Origin: Aureispira anguillae
Lineage (GTDB): Bacteria > Bacteroidota > Bacteroidia > Chitinophagales > Saprospiraceae
NCBI RefSeq assembly: GCF_026000115.1
Contig: NZ_AP026867.1
Span: 4,087,716 to 4,151,715 of the forward strand
Length of the DNA stretch: 64,000 nt
Reading direction: 5' to 3'
Every line of letters starts with the position of its first letter. The first letter of the stretch is position 1. Shown piece by piece: positions 34,910-43,531 of this stretch. Under the pieces are notes generated by a model. It had not been told where the DNA came from, searched no databases, and was given only the letters and a program-made list of their open reading frames with translations. The translations under genes and the position numbers were made by a program.

Positions 34910-34931
34910 ACAACTAGTAAATATACACAAT
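34910..34931 (-). promoter_or_regulatory. Shared 22-bp upstream element, copy 1
   Basis: On the minus strand it contains TGTATATTTACTAGTTGT. A copy with two differences lies at 37369-37390. Both are 55-66 bp upstream of minus-strand starts, so it is probably a promoter (a TATATTTA box is close to TAnnTTTG). Confidence 0.45.
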
Positions 34932-35012
34932 GACGTATATATCTTCTATAATATTTTGCTCCTTTAGTAATTTTTTATCCCCTATAATCAATAATGACTT
35001 TATCAGGTTGAA

Positions 35013-35891
35013 TTAGTCCAAATATCTAGACTGAAAAACCGATGGATTTTCACCTACCTTTTTCTTGAATAGTCTGGAAAAGTATGAATAATCTTCATAA
35101 CCAAGCTCGTAGGAAATTTCAGTAAAAGTAAGTTTTCCATGTATCAACAGGCGTTTTGCCTCCAGAATTACTCTTTCTGTAATTAGTTCCGTAGTAGTTT
35201 TTCCAACCATTTTTTTCGTTATTCTGTTTAAATGTTTTGGACTAATATTTGATTTCGAAGCATAAAATTGAGGAGATTTCTCTTTCAGAAAGTTCTTTTC
35301 AATTAACTCTTCAACCTCTCTAAACTTGATAGAATAGGTATTAACCTTTTTGACGTCTGATTTACTTTCATCTATACAAAGTCTAGATAGTTCGATATAA
35401 ATTATATCAATTAAGTTGGCTAACTTTTGCCGTTTTAAAATAGAAAACGATTGATATTCAACAACAACTTCCTTAAATAATACTTCCATTTTTTCTTGGT
35501 CCTTTCCTTCTAAATAAACGCAAGGTGCATTTTGCGTAGAGTAGAAGAATGGAAAGCTATTGATTCTTCTTCCATTAAAGGACATTTCGTAAAAAGACTT
35601 TGAGTGAAAAAATATATACCCCTCTATATCTTCAGATAATTCCCAATGATGTGTTTGTCCTGGATTTAATAAAAATACGCTTCCTGGTTTAATGGGGTAA
35701 GAATAAAAATCAATTTCATGAACTCCTGTCCCTTGAGTAAATAATACGGTTAAATAGAAGTCATGTTTATGGGGAACCATTATTGACTTATGATGCAACT
35801 CTAAATGTATAGGAAAGTAATTTGCATAGAAAGTGGCATCAGGATTATGATCCTTAAATTCTTTGATGTTCAAAATAGGGAGTTGATTCAT
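35013..35891 (-). CDS. AraC-family transcriptional regulator
   Basis: A 292-residue regulator: N-terminal cupin-like sensor (VPHKHDFYLTVLFTQGTG, KPGSVFLLNPGQTHHWEL) and a C-terminal double HTH of AraC/XylS type, starting around residue 190 (YASKSNISPKHLNRITKKM; LTFTEISYELGYEDYSYFSR; then LFKKKVGENPSVFQSRY). It diverges from the DUF983 gene across 175 bp that contain three phased TTTTGTCCAA-like direct repeats, likely its own operators. It therefore probably controls that gene and itself. The effector is unknown. Confidence 0.88.
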   Translation of the reverse strand: MNQLPILNIKEFKDHNPDATFYANYFPIHLELHHKSIMVPHKHDFYLTVLFTQGTGVHEIDFYSYPIKPGSVFLLNPGQTHHWELSEDIEGYIFFHSKSFYEMSFNGRRINSFPFFYSTQNAPCVYLEGKDQEKMEVLFKEVVVEYQSFSILKRQKLANLIDIIYIELSRLCIDESKSDVKKVNTYSIKFREVEELIEKNFLKEKSPQFYASKSNISPKHLNRITKKMVGKTTTELITERVILEAKRLLIHGKLTFTEISYELGYEDYSYFSRLFKKKVGENPSVFQSRYLD

Positions 35892-35913
35892 AGCTCAGAA
35901 AAGTTAAATGTGA

Positions 35914-35976
35914 TTTTAGTCCAAAGTTATGTTTCTTTTGTCCAACATTAAAATTGAAAATGTCCTTTTTGTCCAA
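35914..35976. promoter_or_regulatory. Candidate AraC operators: three phased TTTnGTCCAA repeats
   Basis: GTCCAA occurs at 35919, 35940 and 35971, each preceded by a T-run. Spacings of 21 and 31 bp equal two and three helix turns, as in AraC direct-repeat operators. A partial GTCC lies at 35962. An AGTTAAATGT word flanks the block on both sides. Confidence 0.5.
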
Positions 35977-36019
35977 TTTTTAAAGTTAAATGTTCAATAA
36001 AGCTTTATTCCCTTTACAT

Positions 36020-36027
36020 TACTTTTG
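36020..36027 (+). promoter_or_regulatory. Bacteroidota -7 box for DUF983 gene
   Basis: TACTTTTG fits the TAnnTTTG consensus and lies 39 bp upstream of the ATG at 36066, just downstream of the phased repeats. A clear -33 box was not identified. Confidence 0.5.
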
Positions 36028-36065
36028 TAATAGATATTTATTCAACCTTAAACGATAGAATAGTT

Positions 36066-36452
36066 ATGTTAAAAAAAGGATCAAAATTATATAGTATCTC
36101 TAAATTTAAATGTCCTCATTGCCACGAAGGAGATTTGTATAAATCTTCCATTGTAGAGGGAATTTACAATATGCACGAAGAATGTACCGAATGTGGTCAA
36201 TCTTTTGAAATAGAACCAGGATTTTATATCGGAGCCATGTATATTGGTTATGCACTCAGCTCAGGATATATGTTGACAGGGATGGTATTAGCGATCTTTT
36301 TGTTAGAATTTACCGTTAACCAAAGTCTTGTTTTAGTGATTTTTGGAGGCATTTTTATACTGCCTTTGATTGCAAGATTGGCAAGAGCGATATGGATTAA
36401 TATCTGTGTACGTTATAACAAAAATGCTGTTAAAAATTATCGTGCACATTAA
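36066..36452 (+). CDS. DUF983 family membrane protein
   Basis: A 128-residue protein. Two CxxC pairs form a probable zinc ribbon (KCPHCHEGDL and ECTECGQSF); the motif FEIEPGFYIGAMYIGYALS and two membrane helices follow (GMVLAIFLLEF, LVLVIFGGIFILPLI), as in the widespread DUF983 family of Bacteroidota. Function of the family is unknown. It is divergent from an AraC regulator and separated by probable operator repeats, so its expression is likely inducible. Confidence 0.85.
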   Translation: MLKKGSKLYSISKFKCPHCHEGDLYKSSIVEGIYNMHEECTECGQSFEIEPGFYIGAMYIGYALSSGYMLTGMVLAIFLLEFTVNQSLVLVIFGGIFILPLIARLARAIWINICVRYNKNAVKNYRAH

Positions 36453-36635
36453 TTCATAAACTATAGTCCTTCCTTGTATAAATTTAAGCTTTTTTACTTA
36501 TATCTAATCGACACCGTTTAATGGACAGTCTCATGCTAGACCTGCGCAATACTGTTTCTAAAAGAGGGAAATCAAGTGCTCTAATTTATTAAAATTATAC
36601 AGGGACTATTTTACCAACTGTACTTGGGGCGTTCA

Positions 36636-36703
36636 CTGCAACAATACGATAAAATTAGTGGTATTCCACAACCCCACTTAATTTTGATTGCTAATTGTTA
36701 TCT
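36636..36703 (-). repeat. attC-like imperfect palindrome, copy a2
   Basis: CTGCAAC...GTTATCT, arms ACGATAAAATT and AATTTTGATTG. Similar in sequence to 30910-30977 and extending some 15 bp on each side. The GTTA end provides the stop codon of the phosphatase gene. Confidence 0.55.
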
Positions 36704-37303
36704 AGAGTTCTTATTAATTTTTATTCCCGATTTCCATCCTCTTTTCTCTATTTCACGAACGTTTTCTATGTTTTTTAGTTTACTTAAGTACTCTAGAAGA
36801 AACAATAGTTCATTATCTTCATTTTCGCCTAAATATTCTTTTGGATAAATAGCATTTCCATAGTTATCAATACATTTTTCAGGTGAATCATCTACAAGTA
36901 AAACTCTGTTTTTATAAAACCCATGTTTTTTGAGTTTTTTTATTGGTTTTACATAAAAATATGGATTAGAATAATCTTCAGTATGTCTACCAAAATCTTC
37001 ATTATATCTTTTACTTCTATAAACACATCTACTTCTTCCCCAAACAAACTCTAAAGGGTAATTTTTAGGGAAAATATGCTTTACAATTTCATCTACATAA
37101 TCATCAGAACCAGAAGACCAAACAGCAACTAAGAAATTTTCTTTTACTGAATTTAGAAATTCTTTTAGAAAAGGCCTTTTATAGATGAAAAAATGAAAAA
37201 CCTTAAAGTCTTCTTTTTTTTCAAGTGGTTTTTCCCTTCCATGAATTAATGTTTCGTCTAAATCAAGTATGAGTAGCGTTTTATTTTTGTTTTTGAATTT
37301 CAT
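36698..37303 (-). CDS. HAD-family FCP1/NIF-like phosphatase
   Basis: From the ATG at 37301-37303 the product has 201 residues. The HAD nucleophile motif LLILDLDETLIHG (DLDET) lies near the N-terminus, followed by KRPFLKEFLNSVKENFLVAV, WSSGSDDYVDEIVKHIF and the distal acidic motif NRVLLVDDSPEKCIDN. The pattern fits NLI-interacting factor/FCP1-type protein phosphatases, rare in bacteria but known in mobile gene pools. Its stop lies inside an attC-like palindrome and it shares an upstream element with the lipoprotein at 34204, so it is probably a cassette gene. Confidence 0.8.
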   Translation of the reverse strand: MKFKNKNKTLLILDLDETLIHGREKPLEKKEDFKVFHFFIYKRPFLKEFLNSVKENFLVAVWSSGSDDYVDEIVKHIFPKNYPLEFVWGRSRCVYRSKRYNEDFGRHTEDYSNPYFYVKPIKKLKKHGFYKNRVLLVDDSPEKCIDNYGNAIYPKEYLGENEDNELLFLLEYLSKLKNIENVREIEKRGWKSGIKINKNSR

Positions 37304-37787
37304 TTTCCCTTTTTTTAAAAGAGTAACAGTAGGTCTATCAAATAGGTTCGGTTTAGTGCTAATTCTAGACAACTAATAAATATACGCAATCATAGGAAAG
37401 AGGTTTGGGGAGGTTATTTTCTCTTTTTACCAAAAAAAATCTTTCTCATAATAGAAATGATATGTCCAATAAACAAGTGATTTTCTATATTAAATCATTT
37501 TATTATAAAATTCAATCTAAACCAAGATAAACCCTTATCTTTAGTTTCTATTTAAGAATCAAATATCAACAAAAATAGTTCTTTCTCACAACAAAGCTAT
37601 CACACAAAAGCTACCACAGGAAAAGATTGCAAAAAAAATAATTTGTTTCCTCCTAAACTTACTTAGATATTTCAACTTGAATTTTTAGAGGAATAGCAAT
37701 ATTTATAAAAAGTGGATATTTAAGCTTCTTTTTTACAATTACCCTACTTGATAAAGAGCAGATGGTGAGCGTTTTTTGGAGCTTTTC
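37304..37787. other. AT-rich intergenic region
   Basis: It contains the promoter-like element at 37369 for the phosphatase gene and presumably the promoter of the plus-strand membrane gene. Otherwise I see nothing with coding character. Confidence 0.4.
37369..37390 (-). promoter_or_regulatory. Shared 22-bp upstream element, copy 2
   Basis: Second copy of the element at 34910, two differences, 66 bp upstream of the phosphatase ATG. Confidence 0.45.
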
Positions 37788-38333
37788 ATGCAAAAAAGAA
37801 TGATTATGACTAGTCCAATACTTGATGATAATAAATCAAAAAAAATATCATTAAATGAGTTTTTTAATGACGATAATCGTCAATTTATTCAATTAGGGTT
37901 AGCAATCATCTTTAGCATGCATATACTTGTAGGATTTCATGATACTAACGAGCTTTATAAATATCTTGAGGATAGTAGAAATGTCGATTTTGGGGTATTA
38001 ACAACTTTTTTGTTCATAATCCAATATATAGGGGGAGGAATGCTCTGTTTTTTAAGTCTATTTTTAGGAGCGTTAATTGTAGGAACTTTTTTTGAGGATA
38101 TAGATATAAAAGGAAAGTTAGTTATTGGAGGATTATTCATTATTTCTTCGATTGGAATAATCTGTTTATTATCGTTTCTTTCATGGACTTATGTAAGCTA
38201 CTTAATAACAATTAATACACATCCTCAACTTATTATTCTTTTGCATTGGACATTACCGTATTCCTTAGGATTAATAATTTGGAGTATCCTATTTTGGAGT
38301 ATTGCCTTTGTTCTAATGCCTAAAGTTTTATAA
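37788..38333 (+). CDS. Integral membrane protein, unknown
   Basis: About 181 residues from the first ATG at 37788. A polar lead is followed by four membrane helices (FIQLGLAIIFSMHILVGF, FIIQYIGGGMLCFLSLFLG, VIGGLFIISSIGIICLLSF, LGLIIWSILFWSIAFVLM). The spacing resembles small four-helix membrane proteins. No family is recognised. It lies between the cassette-like area and the second DUF262 system, which faces it from the other strand. Confidence 0.6.
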   Translation: MQKRMIMTSPILDDNKSKKISLNEFFNDDNRQFIQLGLAIIFSMHILVGFHDTNELYKYLEDSRNVDFGVLTTFLFIIQYIGGGMLCFLSLFLGALIVGTFFEDIDIKGKLVIGGLFIISSIGIICLLSFLSWTYVSYLITINTHPQLIILLHWTLPYSLGLIIWSILFWSIAFVLMPKVL

Positions 38334-38435
38334 TTGTCCTGTAGACAACATATATTATTCTTAAAAAATCGATAGCTGATATTTTTTTCTGTTTGGAAAA
38401 ACGTCTACCTCCCCCCTATTCGGTACATTCGGGGG

Positions 38436-40391
38436 TCAATATTTGTAATGATCCAAAATAATCGCAATCATCTCCTCTTGATGCTTTTTAATTGTTGCTA
38501 CATTCCAAGTATCGCCATAGGAATTAAAGATATAATATGATTTTAAGGTATCGTAAGTTTCTCTTTTTGCCTTAAACATAGAGCGTTTAACACCAACTGG
38601 TTTATTGCTATACTCAGAGTTTTGAGAAACACTCAACAAGACTAAATTACCAAAAGCATGTAAATATTCATCTTCTAGTGTATTCTTTTGGTGATTATCA
38701 TTTTGTGGATAGATATGCTCTACCGAATTTCTAGAAGTGATTTTGTAATTTTTAAACGATTCATTTTTTTCAAAAGACCAGTTTTTCCAGAGAATGTATT
38801 CTAATTTAAAAAACCAATAATGTTTAAAACGAGTGCTGTGCTGCCCATTTAGGTAGGTCTCGATATTTATATCTTGAGCAATGGGCTGATTATCCAACAA
38901 TAACCAAGATATTTCTTTGTCTGTTGAGCTATTGTTCAAAGAAAAAACATTGTCAATTTTTTCCAAAAAGCTTAAATGTTCTTCGGCATTAGCCTTTAAA
39001 TCGTTGTGATGATCCAATAGATACCCCAAATAGGTTGTTAACCAATATTGTCGCAAGTAATCTCCTGTAAAGTACAAAACACTTTGAAGCATTAAGCTAC
39101 TAGATTTCTCATATTTCGTCCTACTATAATAACCGTCTGTATTACGATTAAAATTAACAAGTTCCAAGGTTTCTGTTTTAGTATCCGTATCTGAAATCCA
39201 TTTAATAATATATTTATCAAACAAATAGCGTATTTCCCATAGTAGATAAAAAAAGCGTTTAATCTCCTCGGCATTATTTCTATCGATCATCCCCTTAAAA
39301 ATTTCAATTAGGCGAGAAACATGAAAAGTACCTTCAAAATCATTCAACTGTTCTCTCTTTAGATGGATTCTGTAGGTGTGCAATAACAATTGCCCAAAAT
39401 TGATGATTGATCTACAATAGATTTCTTTTGATGTCCGAGCTTCTTCTTCTTGGTTATTTTTATCAAAATTTGTATAACTTGGAATTTGTTCTATTTCTAA
39501 GTCGTCTATCAAAAACGCACTTTGATTGCTTACTGATTCCTGATTGTTTGCTTCCGATTTATATCGAAAAATATTTTTATCAAAAGGGACTAACTGCTCA
39601 AAATCAATTGCCTCCCATTGGGTTACAGAAGCAGGAAAAGAACGTCTTGCATTGCGCTCAAAAAAATTGTGCATATTTTCGCATGCTTCCCATATTTTTC
39701 CAAATTGCACTTTCTCATCAATAAGTTTAAGAAGATTGGCTTTTACGATATCGGTTTGTTCGAGTTGTACCCCTGCACTGTTGATTGTGGAAAATAACTT
39801 ATTTAAATCGGTATGCTTGGGCGTTGTATTTTTTATAAGCTGTACCTTTTGAAAGATATAGTCGCCAAAGCCTTTTAGTTCATTGTTGGAAATCTTTTGT
39901 TTGATGTAGTTTTGAATAAAAACTAGTGCTTTTGCTATATTTCTTAAATAGGGATGTTCCTCTATATAGCTTTCATCTTTAAAATTATGATCGGCTGTTG
40001 CTTGACTCAATAAGTCCTCTAAAAAGGTTCGTATTTCTTCCCGAATTTCAAAGCCCAAACGAAGCTTGTCATCTTTCTTCAAAAAAGAAGAAATTTTAGA
40101 TTCAGGACAAAGACGACTCAACACAAGTGAAATTAACCAAAGTGATGTAAATCGCTGCTGCCCATCAATTAATTCAGCTTGATCACCTTCTTCTCTAGTT
40201 AAAAAAGTACTGATGTAATAAATGGAATCTGGATTATTTTTAAACGAAAGGTGAAAATTATCCAGTAGTTTCTTTAATTGTTCTTCGCCCCATACATAAG
40301 GGCGTTGATAGGTAGGAATATAAAAATAATACGCTTCTACTGTTTCTAAACTAACAATCGTAGTATCAAAGGCTTTAGGATTGGTGTGCAT
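38436..40391 (-). CDS. DUF262-DUF1524 protein, GmrSD-like nuclease (second system)
   Basis: A 651-residue protein with DUF262 N-terminus (FYIPTYQRPYVWGEE at 23-37, ELIDGQQRFTSLWL at 73-86) and a C-terminal DUF1524 HNH-type nuclease (NSVEHIYPQND at 555-565, FGNLVLLSVSQNSEYSNK near 580-597). These are the hallmarks of GmrSD-type type IV restriction of modified phage DNA. Its start overlaps the end of the upstream DUF262-only gene by 17 bp, so the two are translationally linked and probably act together. It is different in detail from the pair inside the hsd operon. Confidence 0.88.
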   Translation of the reverse strand: MHTNPKAFDTTIVSLETVEAYYFYIPTYQRPYVWGEEQLKKLLDNFHLSFKNNPDSIYYISTFLTREEGDQAELIDGQQRFTSLWLISLVLSRLCPESKISSFLKKDDKLRLGFEIREEIRTFLEDLLSQATADHNFKDESYIEEHPYLRNIAKALVFIQNYIKQKISNNELKGFGDYIFQKVQLIKNTTPKHTDLNKLFSTINSAGVQLEQTDIVKANLLKLIDEKVQFGKIWEACENMHNFFERNARRSFPASVTQWEAIDFEQLVPFDKNIFRYKSEANNQESVSNQSAFLIDDLEIEQIPSYTNFDKNNQEEEARTSKEIYCRSIINFGQLLLHTYRIHLKREQLNDFEGTFHVSRLIEIFKGMIDRNNAEEIKRFFYLLWEIRYLFDKYIIKWISDTDTKTETLELVNFNRNTDGYYSRTKYEKSSSLMLQSVLYFTGDYLRQYWLTTYLGYLLDHHNDLKANAEEHLSFLEKIDNVFSLNNSSTDKEISWLLLDNQPIAQDINIETYLNGQHSTRFKHYWFFKLEYILWKNWSFEKNESFKNYKITSRNSVEHIYPQNDNHQKNTLEDEYLHAFGNLVLLSVSQNSEYSNKPVGVKRSMFKAKRETYDTLKSYYIFNSYGDTWNVATIKKHQEEMIAIILDHYKY

Positions 40392-41880
40392 ATTCTTTTA
40401 TCTTTTGGGCAATGGCAGTAATCAAATGTTTATCAAAATTTTTAGGCGTTGTTTTGTACGCTTCACTTTGGGCAATATGATCCGCAAAATAGGTCCTTAA
40501 GGTATCAATATGCCTAACCTTGGCTGTCTTTTTCTCTTGGTCTATATAGTCGGTATTAAAGGAGTAGGAAAACTTCTTGAGGAATAAGAACAATTCATCA
40601 GGGGTAAATACCTCTAAAATATTATCGACAAATTGATTTTCATAGACAAATTTAAAAACGCTATCCTCTCTAACATTACGCCCCTTTGATACTCGTAAGG
40701 AATAAATCGCTCTATACAACCACAATGTTGCTTCATATAACCGATAAAAACCAAATCGACTGATATAAGCAATAATAGCAATCTCAAAAAGCTCTTTTAA
40801 AAATAAAGTGCCATTCTGCCCATGTAGTACCTTGTCTCTAAATTCATAAAAAGCATCGTCGATTCGATGATCGGTCAATTTCCCAAACAGTATTTCATAT
40901 AAATGGATATAATCGTTCACATAATCCAGGGTATTGTTTCCATCAGACAAAGGCTGTTTGAGCTGTTTATAACTACTTTCGTGCATTTGCAATAACCTCC
41001 CTCCTTCATTCTTCACTGCACTATAGTAATAAGAAATATCTTCCTTGTTTTTTAGAGTATTCAGGGTATATTCGTCAATGATGACCGTTTTTATTTCTTG
41101 TTTATGCTTATAAAAGGGAAATAAGCGCCATTTTCGATTGTCCCAGCAACGAATTTTGGTTAACAATTGCACTATTTTTTCAACATTTGCGCTATCGATA
41201 GATTCCCAACGTTTTGCTTGATAGTTGACAATTTTCTTACGATCTATGGCTCTTAAATGATGGGCTTTTAAAATGTCGCTTCCCCCTAAGCGTACCCCTC
41301 CTGTATTTTGTGTTTCAAAAAAGGTATAGGCCAAATCTTCGGTTTCTGTAATGATAAGGGTTACATTGATTTGATTAAAATCAATCGCACTCAACACATC
41401 TACATCACGGTACTCAAATATATCTTTATTGACAACCGCCTTAAGGTAGGATAAATTGTATTTGATGTTTTCAATGCTAAGTGCTGCACTATAACCAATA
41501 CCGCTTTTAAAAGTTGGCTCTTTGATTTTTTGTAGTAACAAAGCGGTTGTAATGCGTTGTTGTCCATCAATTATTTTGAGTTCTTTGCCATCATGATGCA
41601 GGATAATACTGCCCAAATAATACATCGGTTTATCCTCTTTTTTATGCTGGTGATAGTCAATCAAATCATTCAACAATTGATTGATTTGTTTTTCTTTCCA
41701 AACATAAGGGCGCTGATATTCTGGAATAGATAGTTGCCCTGAAAATGCTCCTGTTTTGGTTTTTATTTCTTGATGCTTGCAATTCAGCAACTCCTTCAAG
41801 GTGCAACTAGCTACTTGCACTGCTGAAGCTTGTCTAGCTACGGTTTCTTCGCTTGTGGATTGGTCTTCTACTCCTTGCAT
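40375..41880 (-). CDS. DUF262-domain protein without nuclease domain (second system)
   Basis: A 501-residue protein. After a 45-residue low-complexity lead comes DUF262: LSIPEYQRPYVWKEKQ at 50-65 and KIIDGQQRITTALL at 102-115. The later part is helical and shows no EHI-type HNH motif. It is the first gene of a two-gene unit whose second gene supplies the nuclease; the order is opposite to that in the hsd operon (there the nuclease gene comes first). Likely role: nucleotide-dependent sensing or assembly with the nuclease partner in anti-phage defence. Confidence 0.85.
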   Translation of the reverse strand: MQGVEDQSTSEETVARQASAVQVASCTLKELLNCKHQEIKTKTGAFSGQLSIPEYQRPYVWKEKQINQLLNDLIDYHQHKKEDKPMYYLGSIILHHDGKELKIIDGQQRITTALLLQKIKEPTFKSGIGYSAALSIENIKYNLSYLKAVVNKDIFEYRDVDVLSAIDFNQINVTLIITETEDLAYTFFETQNTGGVRLGGSDILKAHHLRAIDRKKIVNYQAKRWESIDSANVEKIVQLLTKIRCWDNRKWRLFPFYKHKQEIKTVIIDEYTLNTLKNKEDISYYYSAVKNEGGRLLQMHESSYKQLKQPLSDGNNTLDYVNDYIHLYEILFGKLTDHRIDDAFYEFRDKVLHGQNGTLFLKELFEIAIIAYISRFGFYRLYEATLWLYRAIYSLRVSKGRNVREDSVFKFVYENQFVDNILEVFTPDELFLFLKKFSYSFNTDYIDQEKKTAKVRHIDTLRTYFADHIAQSEAYKTTPKNFDKHLITAIAQKIKEYAHQS

Positions 41881-42142
41881 TTCTATTGGATGGTTTAGGC
41901 TAGCTATTTATTTTGTTGATTTTATTGGACACCTCTTTTAAATATTTAGAATAGATCAAGTTGCTCCTTCTGGGGTGGAGTTATCCATTTTTTGCTTTTA
42001 TTTGCTAGACTTTCATTTTAGTAAATTATTACTTGTGCTCAAATTAGAGGGAATAAATGACAAAAAGTGAGCGCTACAGCAGTTCATTTAGGCAGACTTC
42101 TCCTATCTATGGCATCCCAAAGAGCAGGTCTAAAAAAGCATT
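41881..42142. other. Intergenic region upstream of second DUF262 system
   Basis: About 260 bp with no gene. It should contain the promoter of the DUF262 unit; none was recognised. Confidence 0.3.
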
Positions 42143-42481
42143 TTATTGTTTTTTTTCTTTTTTCCAAAACAGAAGCGATTGGAAAAAGGATTTATAATAG
42201 GGTTTTAATAATTTGATGGCTGCATCATTTTTCTGTAATTGCGCAACCTTTAGAGGGGTATCATTACTAAAACCAGCTTTTAGGTGTGGGTTTGCACCAT
42301 TTTCGAGAAGAAATTTTGTGATTTCAACATGCTTATTTTCTATACTTTCAATAAGTGGCGTTGTCAGCAACTCAGGGTGCTGATAATTGGGATTCACCCC
42401 TCTTTGAATGTGATACTTTAGCAGTTCAAGATCTCCTGTTTGACTTGCATAAAGCATTTCTTTCCAATCTCCTGCAGCCAT
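42143..42481 (-). CDS. Ankyrin-repeat protein
   Basis: A 112-residue protein made of about three ankyrin repeats (GDLELLKYHIQRGVNPNY, TPLIESIENKHVEITKFLLE, NGANPHLKAGFSNDTPLKVA) and a basic tail. Ankyrin proteins mediate protein-protein contacts, and small bacterial ones can be immunity proteins for secreted toxins. It lies downstream of the toxin and its two candidate immunity genes on the same strand, but a hairpin terminator at 42590 separates it from them. Confidence 0.75.
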   Translation of the reverse strand: MAAGDWKEMLYASQTGDLELLKYHIQRGVNPNYQHPELLTTPLIESIENKHVEITKFLLENGANPHLKAGFSNDTPLKVAQLQKNDAAIKLLKPYYKSFFQSLLFWKKEKKQ

Positions 42482-42589
42482 AGTTTTTAGATTGTAGTGT
42501 TTTGAAAAAGAGATTTTTTGTTAGGTTTTACCGTTTAGATATAAACGAAGTAAGCCCCCTCCTCAAAAACATACTTTTTGAGTTAATTC

Positions 42590-42633
42590 CACTGTCCGTT
42601 AGTAAGACTAAAAAGCTCACTTAACGGACAGTG
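42590..42633 (-). terminator. Terminator of toxin-immunity unit
   Basis: CACTGTCCGTTA (42590-42601) and TAACGGACAGTG (42622-42633) are perfect 12-bp complements, 23 bp after the stop of the second immunity gene. Confidence 0.6.
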
Positions 42634-42656
42634 TATTTTATTGTTCGCCGAAAAAA

Positions 42657-42992
42657 TTATGCATAATCAGCATGACGAAGATTAAACGACTCAAAATTTC
42701 CATCTTTTTCTAATTCGTATTCCAAATCATAGATTAAGTCTTCTGCCTCCAATTTAGCGATTAAATGATCAACAAATTCCTTAAATTTTAATTCTTCTCC
42801 ATTATAATTCATACTCAAATAAATTCCTTCAGAGACAGGAGCTTGTTCAGCAGAAAGGTCTATAAGTTCACCTTCAGAGATAAAAACCGTTCCTTGCTCT
42901 ATCAGTGAAGATTCATTTTGAGGGTAGGTTTCTTTTATAACCTCTTGTATTTGTTCTAACGTTACATTTAATATCGTGCAATATATATTCAT
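42657..42992 (-). CDS. Candidate immunity protein 2 (paralogue of the gene at 43152)
   Basis: A 111-residue acidic protein. Its C-terminal half (FVDHLIAKLEAEDLIYDLEY, then ESFNLRHADYA) aligns by eye with that of the 124-residue neighbour at 43152 (FLEELASVFQAENIKYEFEY, then EYELQHPDL). The two are thus tandem paralogues downstream of a large putative toxin. Small acidic proteins in this place are usually immunity proteins; duplicates often protect against related toxins. No named family is recognised. Confidence 0.6.
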   Translation of the reverse strand: MNIYCTILNVTLEQIQEVIKETYPQNESSLIEQGTVFISEGELIDLSAEQAPVSEGIYLSMNYNGEELKFKEFVDHLIAKLEAEDLIYDLEYELEKDGNFESFNLRHADYA

Positions 42993-43151
42993 TTTTATTT
43001 AAGGGCTTACTAAAGGTCTAATCTATGCTTCCAATTTTGTCCTTTAGCATTCAATCCAAGGCAATACCAGACTTATTTTTATAAGCAAGTGAGTCTTTAC
43101 ATTCAGAGCTATCTAGCATTGAGATAAAGATTTTCATCTAATTTACCCTCA

Positions 43152-43526
43152 TTATAAATCAGGATGCTGCAATTCATATTCTTCCCCTTCAACACCGCCA
43201 ATTACTTCATTGTATTCAAATTCATACTTTATGTTTTCTGCCTGAAAAACAGAAGCCAATTCTTCTAAAAAAATCGTTGCATTCTTCACATTATCTTTAT
43301 ATTCCGAATTGATATTATAATCGTCTATTTTTGGACTTTTATGGTTATTCAAACTAAAAATATAAATCTCATGTAAATCATCTTCATAGTTAATTTCTTC
43401 ACCAACAACTCTATGTTTTAGACGTATCTTTTCTTCATTCTTTAATACTTTTTTGAATATTGCTATCAATTGGTCATAATTGGTATCAAAAAAAGTCCCT
43501 GATATTAATGTCTTTACCATTTCCAT
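43152..43526 (-). CDS. Candidate immunity protein 1
   Basis: A 124-residue acidic protein that starts 5 bp after the toxin stop codon, which is the classic toxin-immunity spacing. No signal peptide is visible, so it acts in the cytoplasm. The C-terminal FLEELASVFQAENIKYEFEY region is shared with the next gene. It presumably binds the C-terminal nucleotidyltransferase-like domain of the toxin; this is inferred from position, size and charge. Confidence 0.65.
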   Translation of the reverse strand: MEMVKTLISGTFFDTNYDQLIAIFKKVLKNEEKIRLKHRVVGEEINYEDDLHEIYIFSLNNHKSPKIDDYNINSEYKDNVKNATIFLEELASVFQAENIKYEFEYNEVIGGVEGEEYELQHPDL

Positions 43527-43531
43527 TTCTA

